Assembly: GCA_016793095.1 (NCBI GenBank)
Contig: JAEUJQ010000083.1
Coordinates: 62,001 to 126,000 of the forward strand
Source of the DNA: Myxococcaceae bacterium
GTDB lineage: Bacteria; Myxococcota; Myxococcia; Myxococcales; Myxococcaceae
Length of the DNA: 64,000 nt
Reading direction: 5' to 3'
Positions within the stretch are counted from its first letter, which is position 1. Each line of letters opens with the position of its first letter. Under the pieces are notes generated by a model that made no database searches, was not told where the DNA came from, and saw only the letters and a list, made by a program, of their open reading frames with translations. Positions 1 through 15,329 of this stretch are shown piece by piece. The translations under genes and the position numbers were made by a program.

Positions 1-479
1 CAGAACAGGCCGAGGCGATCCGTCGGCGCCTCCACCGCCTCGAAGGGCATCATGTTCGTGCGCGAGCCCGGCATGGGGTTCTGGAAAGACTCGTTGCCGA
101 ACTGGCGGCGCATGTCCCACGTGCCGGGGTCGACGCCCTTCACCAGCCGGTCCTTCTCCCACGTCAGGTAGATCTTCACCGGCGTCGCGAAGCGCAGGTT
201 CGTCGGGCTGAAGCGGTAGCCGAAGCTGATGCGCTTGCGATCGGTGATGTCCGGCACGCCCGTGTCGATTCGGGTGATGAAGATGCTCGTCTCCATCGTC
301 ACCGCGCCGCGCGGCACGTCCATCGCGTAGCCGTTGCGGATGAAGAGCCCCCCCTCGGGGCCGACCACGATGGAGTTGTCGTCGCCCCCGTCCGGCAGGT
401 TCACCGGAGGTGGGCAAGCTGCCAGCAGCGCCGTCGCCAGCACCCCGAACAGGGAGGACGACCGTGAGATGACCTTCAA
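1..479 (-). CDS. Putative lipoprotein, C-terminus beyond the window edge
   Basis: A TTG start at 479 opens a frame with no stop down to base 1, so the 3' end is missing. The N-terminus is a lipoprotein signal: a charged start, a hydrophobic stretch and a lipobox LLAAC with the lipidated Cys at about residue 22, so the product should sit in the cell envelope. After it come a short Asp/Gly linker and a motif of the type GPEGG..., then VPRGAV, which resembles the start of a ZU5-like beta domain (inference). No catalytic motif is visible in the part seen. The TTG start is chosen because it places the lipobox correctly and lies just after the purine-rich GGAGCACC. It is divergent from the protease gene at 615. 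Confidence 0.7.
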   Translation of the reverse strand, partial: MKVISRSSSLFGVLATALLAACPPPVNLPDGGDDNSIVVGPEGGLFIRNGYAMDVPRGAVTMETSIFITRIDTGVPDITDRKRISFGYRFSPTNLRFATPVKIYLTWEKDRLVKGVDPGTWDMRRQFGNESFQNPMPGSRTNMMPFEAVEAPTDRLGLF

Positions 480-614
480 AGGTGGTGCTCCTTCGGCCCG
501 GACCTCACGTCCCCATAGCCCACAACGGGACCTCGAAACAGCGTGCGTCGCGGAAAGGCGTGGTTAGAGGGAATGAGCGCTGGCGCGCTGTGTTGCCGGC
601 CGTTGGAGACGTTC

Positions 615-1982
615 ATGATCACCCGCCCCCTCGCCCTCTTCGTCCTGGCCTCCGCCGCGGTCGTCGCCGCCCAGCCCGTGACGCCGAAGGAGGTCCTGCT
701 TCCCAGCCTCGCGCCCCTCGTCGAGTCCGTGAAGGGGGCGGTGGTGAACATCGACGTGCGCAAGGAGCTCAAGGGCGACGAGCTGCTGGGCCTTCCTTCG
801 TCGCTGCGCCGGCGCGGAGGTGCGCCGCCGTCCACCCAGGGCACCGGCTCTGGAGTGATCATCGACTCGAAGGGCCTGGTGCTGACGAACAACCACGTCG
901 TCGCCGATGCGCTGTCGATCCGCGTGCGCCTGGACGACGGCCGTGCCCTCGACGCGGAGACGCTGGGGCGCGACCCGCTCACCGATCTGGCCCTCCTCAA
1001 GATCAAGGGCAAGGTGGACAAGCTGCCCTCCGTCTCGCTGGGGGACTCCTCGCAGCTGCGCGTCGGGGACTGGGTGGTGGCCATCGGGAACCCGTTCGCG
1101 CTCGCCCACTCGGTCACCCTCGGCATCATCTCCGCCAAGGACCGCGACATCTCCGCCGGGCCCTACGATCAGTTCCTGCAGACCGACGCGGCGATCAACC
1201 CCGGGAACTCCGGCGGCCCGCTCTTCAACCTGAAGGGCGAGGTGGTCGGCATCAACACGGCCATCAACGCGGCCGCGAACAGCATCGGCTTCGCGGTGCC
1301 GTCGAACCTGGCGAAGGCGCTGGCGCCGCAGCTCGAGGCGAAGGGCTTCGTGGTGCGCGGGTGGTTGGGCATCGCGCCGCAAGATGTGTCGGGACCGCTC
1401 GCGCGCGCGCTCAACGTGCCCGGTGGGGAGGGCGCGCTGGTGATCAGCGTGAACGAGGGGGGGCCTGCCTCCAGAGCCGGCCTCAAGGAAGAGGACGTCA
1501 TCGTCGCGCTCGACGGCGTGAAGGTGAGCAACGCTTCGGCGTTGGTCCGCCTCGTCGGGCTCAAGGCCCCCAACGCGCAGGTGACGCTCTCGCTGGTCCG
1601 CAAGGGCAAGCCGCTCGACGTGAAAGTGACGCTCGGCACCCGCCCTGACGTCGAGGGCATCGGTGCGGTGGAGCCGCAGTCGAACGGCGGGGACTCCCCC
1701 AGTCCGCGGCTCGGCCTCTCGGTCGATGATCTCGATCCCCGTTTCGTCAGCGCGACGGGCATCCGCGGTGGGGCTGCCGTCATCGAGGTGGCCGCCGGCT
1801 CTCCGGCAGAGAAGGGAGGGCTCCGCCGCGGCATGGTCGTCACGGAGGTCAACCACAAGCCCGTCAAGAACCGCGACGAGCTGGTCGTCGAGCTCAAGGG
1901 CGCGAAGTCGGGTGAGGTGGTGCTGCTGCGCACGGTGGTTCCAGGTGGGGGACGCGGGCTGCAGGCGATCGAGGTTCCCTGA
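615..1982 (+). CDS. HtrA/DegP-family periplasmic serine protease
   Basis: This 455-residue protein is a trypsin-like ATP-independent protease for misfolded envelope proteins. A signal peptide (MITRPLALFVLASAAVVAAQ) precedes the protease domain. The triad is His94 in TNNHVVAD, Asp124 in DPLTDLALL and Ser199 in GNSGGPL. Two PDZ domains follow, at about 255-345 (GPASRAGLKEEDVI) and 370-450 (SPAEKGGLRRGM), so the architecture is protease-PDZ-PDZ as in DegP/DegQ. The frame opens upstream at 543, but ATG 615 is preferred because it starts the signal peptide and follows GGAG. The only nearby envelope-stress link is the M13 peptidase further downstream. Which Deg paralogue it is cannot be told from the sequence. 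Confidence 0.93.
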   Translation: MITRPLALFVLASAAVVAAQPVTPKEVLLPSLAPLVESVKGAVVNIDVRKELKGDELLGLPSSLRRRGGAPPSTQGTGSGVIIDSKGLVLTNNHVVADALSIRVRLDDGRALDAETLGRDPLTDLALLKIKGKVDKLPSVSLGDSSQLRVGDWVVAIGNPFALAHSVTLGIISAKDRDISAGPYDQFLQTDAAINPGNSGGPLFNLKGEVVGINTAINAAANSIGFAVPSNLAKALAPQLEAKGFVVRGWLGIAPQDVSGPLARALNVPGGEGALVISVNEGGPASRAGLKEEDVIVALDGVKVSNASALVRLVGLKAPNAQVTLSLVRKGKPLDVKVTLGTRPDVEGIGAVEPQSNGGDSPSPRLGLSVDDLDPRFVSATGIRGGAAVIEVAAGSPAEKGGLRRGMVVTEVNHKPVKNRDELVVELKGAKSGEVVLLRTVVPGGGRGLQAIEVP

Positions 1983-2146
1983 CCGCTGTCCCACATGAAG
2001 GAAGTGTCGGCCGCGCACGTCAGGGGCGGTGCATGCGCGCGCCACCTGTGCCCACGACAAGACATTCGCCGACCGAAGCCACCGCAACTTCTCGTCGGCC
2101 TCCCGGTTCGCCTGATGGCCCCGCTGTTGCTTTGATCGAGAACGTC

Positions 2147-2293
2147 ATGACCGACGCCAACCAGCAGACGCGCAAGCAGGAACGCCCGACGATCCTCATG
2201 CCCGTGACCCGCCTGGTGAGCCGCCCGGCGGTGACGATCGTCAACGGCAAGCTCGTCGCCGTGAAGGTGCTGGAAGATCGCAAGGCCGCCTGA
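2147..2293 (+). CDS. Small basic protein of unknown function (48 aa)
   Basis: A short frame begins at ATG 2147 and encodes 48 residues, starting MTDANQQTRKQERPTILMP and ending VAVKVLEDRKAA. Codon use has the G/C-rich third positions of neighbouring genes, which supports translation. It has no signal peptide, membrane segment or cysteine motif. The C-terminal half alternates hydrophobic and basic residues (VTRLVSRPAVTIVNGKLVAVKVLE), which would suit a small beta structure. The frame is open further upstream to 2033, but codon quality there is poor. It lies between the HtrA gene and smc, and paired inverted repeats follow its stop codon. I do not recognise the family. Confidence 0.5.
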   Translation: MTDANQQTRKQERPTILMPVTRLVSRPAVTIVNGKLVAVKVLEDRKAA

Positions 2294-2310
2294 GCCTGGC
2301 ACCCCCACCT

Positions 2311-2351
2311 CAACCCGTCAGTGAACGTCCGCAAATGAACGGGTTGGACGT
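2311..2351 (+). promoter_or_regulatory. Two interleaved inverted repeats upstream of smc
   Basis: CAACCCGT at 2311-2318 pairs with ACGGGTTG at 2339-2346. ACGTCC at 2325-2330 pairs with GGACGT at 2346-2351. The arms are interleaved and share base 2346, so as RNA the two hairpins exclude each other. A weak -35/-10 pair (TTGGAC 2344-2349, TAGTGT 2366-2371, spacing 16) overlaps the right arms and could be a promoter for smc. If so, the repeats would act as DNA operator sites rather than as RNA. Confidence 0.4.
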
Positions 2352-2485
2352 ATGGTCACAGCACGTAGTGTCACGCTTGCTCACGTCTTCCCACGCGTGC
2401 TAGTCCGCGCCCTTCCGGAGCCGATTTACCGGCCCCGGAGCGATCCGCACTCCCGCGGTTTCGCAGGGCGAGGGGACCAGCACCG

Positions 2486-6073
<3,588 letters not shown>

Positions 6074-6119
6074 GCCTCCGCCGCCGTGTAGGAGAGCGCC
6101 GCCCGTCTCAGGAGGCTGC

Positions 6120-8222
6120 ATGCGCTCGTTCGTCCTGCTCGTCGTTCTCGCCGGCTGCGCCACCCAGAAGGCCGAGGCGCCGCCGCCCGCCGCGCCCGCG
6201 AAGGAGGTCGCCGCTCCGCCGCCCGCGCCGCCGAAGTTCGTGGCCGATCCCTCGAAGCCGATGCCCCCGGGCCTGGACGAAGCCGCGATGGATCCGTCGG
6301 CCGACCCCTGCGACGACTTCTACCAGTACGCCTGCGGCGGCTGGATGGCGAAGACCGAGATCCCTGCTGACCGCCCGCTCTACTCGCGCGGCTTCGTCAG
6401 CATCCTCGAGCGCAACGAGCAGCTCTCGAAGGCGATCCTCGACGAGGCCGCAGCCAACGCGCTCCCCGGCGGCACGCCCTTCGCGAAGCAGCTCGGTGAC
6501 TACTACGCGACCTGCACCGACGAGGCTGGCCTCGAGAAGAGCCTGCCCGAGGTGCAGAAGTTCATCGGCCAGCTCGCGAAGGTGAAGGACGCGAAGTCGC
6601 TCGCCACCGCCGTCGGCACCCTGCACGCGTCGGGCTTCCGGGCGTTCTTCGACCTCGGCGCCATTCAGGACCTGAAGAACTCCAGCGAGGTGGTGGGCTC
6701 GCTCGATCAGAGCGGGCTCGGGCTCCCAGACCGCGACTACTACTTCGACGAGGACAAGAAGAACGTGCGCGAGCTCTACCGCTCGCACGTGGAGGCCATG
6801 TTCGGCCTGCTCGGCCTCGACCCGAAGCTGTGCCAGCGCAGGGCCGACGAGGTGATGGCCATCGAGACGCGCCTGGCGAAGGTGTCGCAGACCCGCGTCG
6901 AGCGCCGCGATCCGAACAAGCTGTACAACCGCGTCGATCGCAAGGGCCTCGTCGAGCAGGCGAAGGACTTCCCCTGGGACGCCTACTTCGCGGCCGTCGG
7001 CGCGAAGGAGCTCACGGCCATCAACGTGAACTCGGTGCCGTACTTCGTCGAGCTCGCGGCGATCGTGAAGGACACGAAGCCCGAGCTGCTCACCTCGTAC
7101 CTGACGTGGGTGGTGCTGCGCTCGTCGACGCCGGCCCTGCCGAGGCGCTTCCAGGACGAGGCGTTCACCTTCGCCTCGAAGGCGCTCACCGGCGCGAAGG
7201 CCGATCGGCCGCGCTGGAAGAAGTGCGTCGCCTGGGCCGACGCGGATCTCGGCGAGGCCCTGGGGCGGGAGTTCGTTCGCCGCGCCTTCGGGGAGGACGG
7301 GAAGGCCCGCACGAGCGCGATGGTGGAGTCTCTCCAGCGCTCGTTCGAAGGCAACCTGAAGGCGCTCTCGTGGTTCGACGAGCCGACGCGCGCCGCCGCG
7401 CTCACCAAGGTGACGCGCATGGTGGGCAACAACAAGATCGGCTACCCGGCGGCGTGGCGCGACTACGCGGCCCTCACGACGTCGCGCGCCTCGTTCTTCT
7501 CGAACTCGCTCGCCGCCAATCGCTTCGAGGTGCGGCGCCAGCTCGCGAAGGTGGGCAAGCCCGTCGATCGAAACGAGTGGCTCATGTCGCCGCCCACGGT
7601 GAACGCCTATTACGATCCTCAGAAGAACGAGATCGTCTTCCCCGCCGGCATCCTCCAGCCGCCGTTCTTCAACCGCGACGCGACCGACGCCGTGAACTTC
7701 GGCTCCATGGGCATGGTGGTGGGCCACGAGCTGACGCACGGCTTCGACGACGAAGGGCGGCAGTTCGACGTGGACGGCAACGTGAAGGACTGGTGGTCGC
7801 CCGCGGTGGGGAAGGCCTTCGTCGAGAAGGCCGCGTGCGTGAAGACGCAGTTCGACGCCTACACGGCCATCGGCGAGCTCAAGGTGAAGGGCGATCTCAC
7901 GCTGGGCGAGAACATCGCCGACCTCGGGGGCCTCAAGCTCGCGCACGCTGCGATGGCCGACTGGTACGCGAAGAAGGGCGACGCCGACGCCCAGTACCGC
8001 TTCAGCCGCAGCCAGCAGTTCTTCCTCGGCTTCGCGCAGTCGTGGTGCACGAAGGTGCGCGACGAGACCGCGAAGGTGCGCGCCGCCACCGATCCCCACG
8101 CCCCGCCGCACCTGCGCGTGAGAGGCCCGCTGGGCAACCTCGACGCCTTCGAGGCCGCTTTCCAGTGCGGGCCCCGCGCCCCGATGATCCGTCGCGGCGC
8201 CCAGCGCTGCGTGGTCTGGTGA
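6120..8222 (+). CDS. M13-family zinc metallopeptidase lipoprotein (PepO/neprilysin-like)
   Basis: The 700-residue protein matches the M13 family, which cleaves oligopeptides. A lipobox LAGC with Cys13 and a Pro/Ala-rich linker suggest it is anchored in the envelope. The zinc site is HELTH with His536, Glu537 and His540, and the third ligand is Glu597 in GENIAD. The family substrate-binding motif NAYYDP and the C-terminal CxVW ending (RCVVW) are present. A strong AGGAGG lies just upstream of ATG 6120. The gene is 46 bp after smc, and the functional link is probably none. Length and motifs are those of a complete, active enzyme. Confidence 0.95.
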   Translation: MRSFVLLVVLAGCATQKAEAPPPAAPAKEVAAPPPAPPKFVADPSKPMPPGLDEAAMDPSADPCDDFYQYACGGWMAKTEIPADRPLYSRGFVSILERNEQLSKAILDEAAANALPGGTPFAKQLGDYYATCTDEAGLEKSLPEVQKFIGQLAKVKDAKSLATAVGTLHASGFRAFFDLGAIQDLKNSSEVVGSLDQSGLGLPDRDYYFDEDKKNVRELYRSHVEAMFGLLGLDPKLCQRRADEVMAIETRLAKVSQTRVERRDPNKLYNRVDRKGLVEQAKDFPWDAYFAAVGAKELTAINVNSVPYFVELAAIVKDTKPELLTSYLTWVVLRSSTPALPRRFQDEAFTFASKALTGAKADRPRWKKCVAWADADLGEALGREFVRRAFGEDGKARTSAMVESLQRSFEGNLKALSWFDEPTRAAALTKVTRMVGNNKIGYPAAWRDYAALTTSRASFFSNSLAANRFEVRRQLAKVGKPVDRNEWLMSPPTVNAYYDPQKNEIVFPAGILQPPFFNRDATDAVNFGSMGMVVGHELTHGFDDEGRQFDVDGNVKDWWSPAVGKAFVEKAACVKTQFDAYTAIGELKVKGDLTLGENIADLGGLKLAHAAMADWYAKKGDADAQYRFSRSQQFFLGFAQSWCTKVRDETAKVRAATDPHAPPHLRVRGPLGNLDAFEAAFQCGPRAPMIRRGAQRCVVW

Positions 8223-8270
8223 GCCGAAAAAGCTCGAAAGACCAACAGGTTGAGTGTCCGGCTTGCGTTT

Positions 8271-8282
8271 GGTCACTTGACC
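8271..8282. promoter_or_regulatory. Palindromic operator candidate ahead of the TetR gene
   Basis: GGTCA-CT-TGACC is a perfect inverted repeat with a 2-bp centre, 16 bp before the regulator's start codon. TTGGTC appears again at 8292-8296 and its complement GACCAA at 8240-8245, giving further partial half-sites. The position fits autorepression by the downstream TetR protein (inference). Confidence 0.5.
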
Positions 8283-8298
8283 ATGGTTATTTGGTCGC

Positions 8299-8988
8299 AT
8301 GGCCAAGGACGTGGTTGGGCGGGCCGGCGCACCTCCGCCGCAAGCGAGCGAGGACGCCGACGAGCGCATTCTGAAGGCCGCAGGCAAGCTCTTCCGTGAG
8401 AAGGGCTTCGCGGCGACGACGGTGCGCGAGATCGCCGCGGCGGCCAGCATGCTGCCGGGCAGCCTGCACTACCGCTACGCGAGCAAGGACGACGTGCTGA
8501 TCGCGCTGATGAAGCGGGCAGTGCTGCGCGCGATGGGGGCGGTGGAGCTGGCGATCGCGACGGTGACGGATCCCGTCGAGCGGGTGCGCGTCGGGCTGCG
8601 CACGCACCTCGAGCTGCTCTGCAGCGGTGACGACTCGCTCTACGTCCTGCTCTTCGACTGGCGCTCGCTGGAGCCGTCGGCGCGCGCGGGGCTCGAGCGC
8701 GAGCGCGGGCGCTACGAGACGTTCTGGGACGGGCTGTTGCTGGGCGCCCACGCGACGGGGCAGGGGCGGCCGGTGCTCGATCTCGAGCTCGTGCGACACT
8801 TCGGCTTCGGCGCCATCAACTGGGTCGCGACCTGGTACCGGCCCGACGGCGAACGCACCCCGGCGCAGATCGCCGACACGTTCTTCTCGTACCTCGCGTT
8901 CGGGCTGCTGCACGAGTCGGCCCGGCCCGCCGATCTCGACCCTCACTTCGCCGCGCTGATGGCGGCGGCCACCCCGAGCCGGAGCTGA
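8299..8988 (+). CDS. TetR/AcrR-family transcriptional regulator
   Basis: The 229-residue protein has the classic TetR N-terminal DNA-binding domain at about residues 20-65: ERILKAAGKLFREKGF, then TTVREIAAAAS and the recognition helix region GSLHYRYASKDDVL. The C-terminal ligand and dimerisation domain has no recognised ligand signature. It probably represses its own transcription unit through the palindrome at 8271-8282. The stop codon is one base from the ATG of the diiron protein at 8990, so the two genes are almost certainly co-transcribed and probably translationally coupled. That makes the diiron protein the likely regulatory target. The inducer is unknown. Confidence 0.93.
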   Translation: MAKDVVGRAGAPPPQASEDADERILKAAGKLFREKGFAATTVREIAAAASMLPGSLHYRYASKDDVLIALMKRAVLRAMGAVELAIATVTDPVERVRVGLRTHLELLCSGDDSLYVLLFDWRSLEPSARAGLERERGRYETFWDGLLLGAHATGQGRPVLDLELVRHFGFGAINWVATWYRPDGERTPAQIADTFFSYLAFGLLHESARPADLDPHFAALMAAATPSRS

Positions 8989-8989
8989 C

Positions 8990-10138
<1,149 letters not shown>

Positions 10139-10208
10139 GCGGTGGGACCGCCCGAGCGGCTTTGCGGTGAAAGCAGCCAGCTTCGCGTTGCGCCGCGGCG
10201 GTGCTTGA

Positions 10209-10763
10209 GTGGCGTCGATGCTGACGCTCGCGCTTGCCGTCGCCCTCGCCGTTGATCCCGTCCAGCCGGCTCCGACGTCCACCGACGCGGCGACCGCCGA
10301 GGCGCCCGGGCCTGCCAACGCGCCGCCGGATCAGCCCGAGGGCCTCTCGCGTCGCCGGGTCAACGCGCTGCTCTTCACGTCGGGCAGCGTGGCGCTGGGC
10401 ACCGCCGCGGCGCTCGGGGCCTGGTTCGATCGGGACGGCGCCTTCGGGCGGGTCTGCGCGGTGACGGGCGGCGTGCTCGGGCTGGGGCTGCTCGCGGGCA
10501 GCCTCGGCGGGTTGATCGCGCGGCTCATCCACGAGGCCCAGCGGCCGCCCGAGAACCCGGTGGCGGCCGGCTTCGACGCGGTGGGCGCGGCGATCGCGCA
10601 GGCGCTGGTGGCGGCGATCTCCGGCGTCGTGGGCATGGTCGCGGGAGGCGTGCTCGCGGGCGTGCTGTCGACTCCGCCGGGAACCCAGCGCGGGGCGGTC
10701 GGCATCGCGGGCGGCGGGCTCACGATCGTCACCGGCGCCGCGGTCGCCTTCGCCGTCTGGTAG
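10209..10763 (+). CDS. Hydrophobic membrane protein of unknown function
   Basis: The protein has 184 residues from GTG 10209; ATG 10218 would remove three residues. It starts with a signal-like hydrophobic segment and a Pro/Ala/Thr-rich linker (about 18-47). Four or so Gly/Ala-rich hydrophobic segments follow at about 53-72, 80-103, 125-150 and 160-183. There are no charged catalytic motifs. It lies 70 bp after the diiron gene on the same strand, and whether it belongs to that unit is unclear. The gene downstream converges on it. I do not recognise the family. Confidence 0.65.
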   Translation: MASMLTLALAVALAVDPVQPAPTSTDAATAEAPGPANAPPDQPEGLSRRRVNALLFTSGSVALGTAAALGAWFDRDGAFGRVCAVTGGVLGLGLLAGSLGGLIARLIHEAQRPPENPVAAGFDAVGAAIAQALVAAISGVVGMVAGGVLAGVLSTPPGTQRGAVGIAGGGLTIVTGAAVAFAVW

Positions 10764-10796
10764 TCGCGCTGTGCGAGACCGACCCGCAGGCCGTCG

Positions 10797-11681
10797 TCAC
10801 GCGAGGATGCGCTTGAGCGCGTGCTTCGTCTCCTCCGGCAGGCGCTCGCCGACGAGGGCGAGCGTGCGACGGGAGAGCAGTCGGTAGACGCTGCCCAGCT
10901 CGGGCGGCAGCGCGTCGAGGTGGGCCTGCACGACGCCCACGTCCCCTCGCACCACCGGCCCGGTGAGCCCTCTGGCGAAGCCCCGCGTCGAGAGCCCCCT
11001 CAGCGCCGAGCTCATCAGCGGCAACAGCGCCTCGAGCGCCTGCTCCCGTTCGAGCCCCGCGTGCTCGAGGGCGGCCACCGCGCCATCGGCCAGCGACACC
11101 AGCAGGCCCGCGCTCAGCACCGCGCCTGCGTGGTAGGCCGCGCGGCCCGTCTCGGGGACCTCCATCGTGTTCATGCCCAGCGCCTTCGCGACGAGCTCGA
11201 GCGTGGCCAGCAGCACCGGCGAGGTCGCCGCCAGCGCCGCCGTGTGCCCCTCGAGCGGATCGGTCGGATCGGAGATCGCCGCCAGCGGGTGGAGCGAGCC
11301 GAGCAGCCGCCGCGAGTCGATCGCTGCCTGGCCGAACGCCGCGAGCGTGTGCGCGCCCGAGCAGTGCACGAGCGCAGCCGACGGGCCCAGGTCCTCCAGC
11401 ACCAGCTCGGCCGCGTTCTGCACCTGCGCGTCAGGCACCGAGAGGATGCAGAGCTGCGCGGCGCGGAGATCGTCGTGATCCGCGAGCCGGAAGCCAGAGA
11501 GCGCGGCGCGGCGCACCGAGTCCTGTGAGCGCGGCAGCAGCGCGACGTCCCACTTCGCCTTCACCAGCCCGCGCGCCAGGGCCCCGCCCACGCGGCCGAA
11601 GCCGACGATCAGCACCCTCGGCGTCTTCTGCGCCCGTCGCTGCTTCGTCGTCGCCTTCGCCCGCGCCGCGCGCCGCCTCAT
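10797..11681 (-). CDS. Rossmann-fold/DUF2520 oxidoreductase-like protein
   Basis: This 294-residue protein has an N-terminal basic tail, then a Rossmann dinucleotide site VLIVGFGRVGGALARGL at about 23-39 and a second strand CILSVPDAQV. The middle LVHCSGAH and LLGSLHPLAAISDP segments and the helical C-terminal half match the Rossmann-like plus DUF2520 proteins related to NADP-dependent dehydrogenases such as ProC and F420:NADP oxidoreductases. The substrate is unknown. ATG 11681 lies 6 bp after the stop of the AAA+ unfoldase gene, so the two form one minus-strand unit. The functional link to the unfoldase is unexplained. Confidence 0.8.
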   Translation of the reverse strand: MRRRAARAKATTKQRRAQKTPRVLIVGFGRVGGALARGLVKAKWDVALLPRSQDSVRRAALSGFRLADHDDLRAAQLCILSVPDAQVQNAAELVLEDLGPSAALVHCSGAHTLAAFGQAAIDSRRLLGSLHPLAAISDPTDPLEGHTAALAATSPVLLATLELVAKALGMNTMEVPETGRAAYHAGAVLSAGLLVSLADGAVAALEHAGLEREQALEALLPLMSSALRGLSTRGFARGLTGPVVRGDVGVVQAHLDALPPELGSVYRLLSRRTLALVGERLPEETKHALKRILA

Positions 11682-11687
11682 GGCCGC

Positions 11688-14165
<2,478 letters not shown>

Positions 14166-14344
14166 GGGTGTGCGGCTCCCGGCGAGAAGGCGGCAGTCGA
14201 GAGGTGTAGCCCCGCGCGATCCACGCCTCAAATTTTCTGCTACAGGCCGACACAGCCTTGTGCTCGCGCCAGACGGAGGCGACCGAGCCGCAGGCTAAGT
14301 GCCGACGACTCCACGGGAACCTGGGGGTGGGGTAGGGTGACGAG

Positions 14345-15154
14345 GTGACCCGAACCTCCCTTGTCCTCACGCTGGGCCTGGCCCTCGCCGCGTGTCCTCC
14401 GGTCCTTCCCGACGTGCCGGTACCTGATTCGGGGCTGCGGTCGCCGGTCTTCAAACACGCGCACAACGACTACGAACATGCCCGCCCGCTCTTCGATGCG
14501 CTGGACCAGCGCTTCGAGTCCGTCGAGGCCGACGTGTGGCTCAACGGAGACGACATCGGCGTCTCGCACACCGGCGCCCCGTTCAAGGGCTCGCTGAAGA
14601 GCCTCTACCTGGAGCCGCTCGCGCAGCAGGCTCGTCAACGTGGCAGCATCAACGGCGCGCCCTTCTTCCTGTGGCTCGACCTGAAGCAGGGTGATGGGAA
14701 GCTGCTCGATCTGATCGCCGCGCAGCTCGGTGAGTACCCGGGCGTCTTCACCCGCTTCCAGGACGATCAGCCCGCGCTCTCGGCAGCCGTCACGGTCATC
14801 CTCACCGGCAACGACGCGGGCAAGAAGGCGCTCGTGCAACGTGCCTCGCCTCGGCCCTACGCGCGCGACAGCAACTCCTACTCGCCGATGGATCCGCCCG
14901 CCGACAGCCGCTGGGGCGCCTACGCGCTCAACTACTACGCGTTCATGCAGTGGGACGGCGTCGGCGCCATTCCGCCGGTTCAGAAGAAGCAGCTCGAGAA
15001 CCTGGTGAACGGCGCGCACGCGCTCGGCCGGCAGGTGCGGCTCTATGGGTGTCCCGAGACGAAGGAGTGGTGGCGTGCAGCGAAGGCGGCGGGCGTCGAC
15101 TTCGTGGGTGGTGACGATCTCGCCGCGATCGCGGCGGTGTTCTCCGAGCGGTGA
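14345..15154 (+). CDS. PLC-like phosphodiesterase-superfamily lipoprotein
   Basis: The GTG start gives 269 residues with a lipobox LAAC and lipid-anchored Cys17. The mature protein begins with HAHNDYEHARPL and has EADVWLNGDDIGVSH and FFLWLDLKQ. This is the pattern of the glycerophosphodiester/PI-PLC TIM-barrel superfamily as found in AIM6-like proteins. The paired His residues, the Glu-x-Asp and a later Asp are all present, so an active phosphodiesterase is plausible. The lipid or diester substrate cannot be named. It is divergent from the AAA+ unfoldase across a 179-bp gap and has its own promoter space. Confidence 0.8.
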   Translation: MTRTSLVLTLGLALAACPPVLPDVPVPDSGLRSPVFKHAHNDYEHARPLFDALDQRFESVEADVWLNGDDIGVSHTGAPFKGSLKSLYLEPLAQQARQRGSINGAPFFLWLDLKQGDGKLLDLIAAQLGEYPGVFTRFQDDQPALSAAVTVILTGNDAGKKALVQRASPRPYARDSNSYSPMDPPADSRWGAYALNYYAFMQWDGVGAIPPVQKKQLENLVNGAHALGRQVRLYGCPETKEWWRAAKAAGVDFVGGDDLAAIAAVFSER

Positions 15155-15329
15155 GGTCGCCGCACACCGGGACGTGGCCGTCACGGACGCGTCTGGCTGA
15201 ACGGGGAGTCGCCGCCCTGGGCGAGCGCAGAGGCCCGGCTCATCACCGCGTCGGGGTTGGTGAGGGCGCCGTCCTCGAGCTCGGGCAGCTCGCCGCGGCC
15301 TGCACACCACCTGCGCTGCCACCTGAAGC

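Noticed and set aside
2311-2351. A pseudoknot formed by the interleaved repeats before smc
   Set aside because: The right arms share a base and leave no third loop, so an H-type pseudoknot is not sterically reasonable. Alternative hairpins or DNA operators are preferred.
6108-8450. A 780-codon open frame antisense to the M13 peptidase
   Set aside because: The plus-strand frame has HELTH, GENIAD and the family C-terminus, while the antisense frame has only low-complexity composition.
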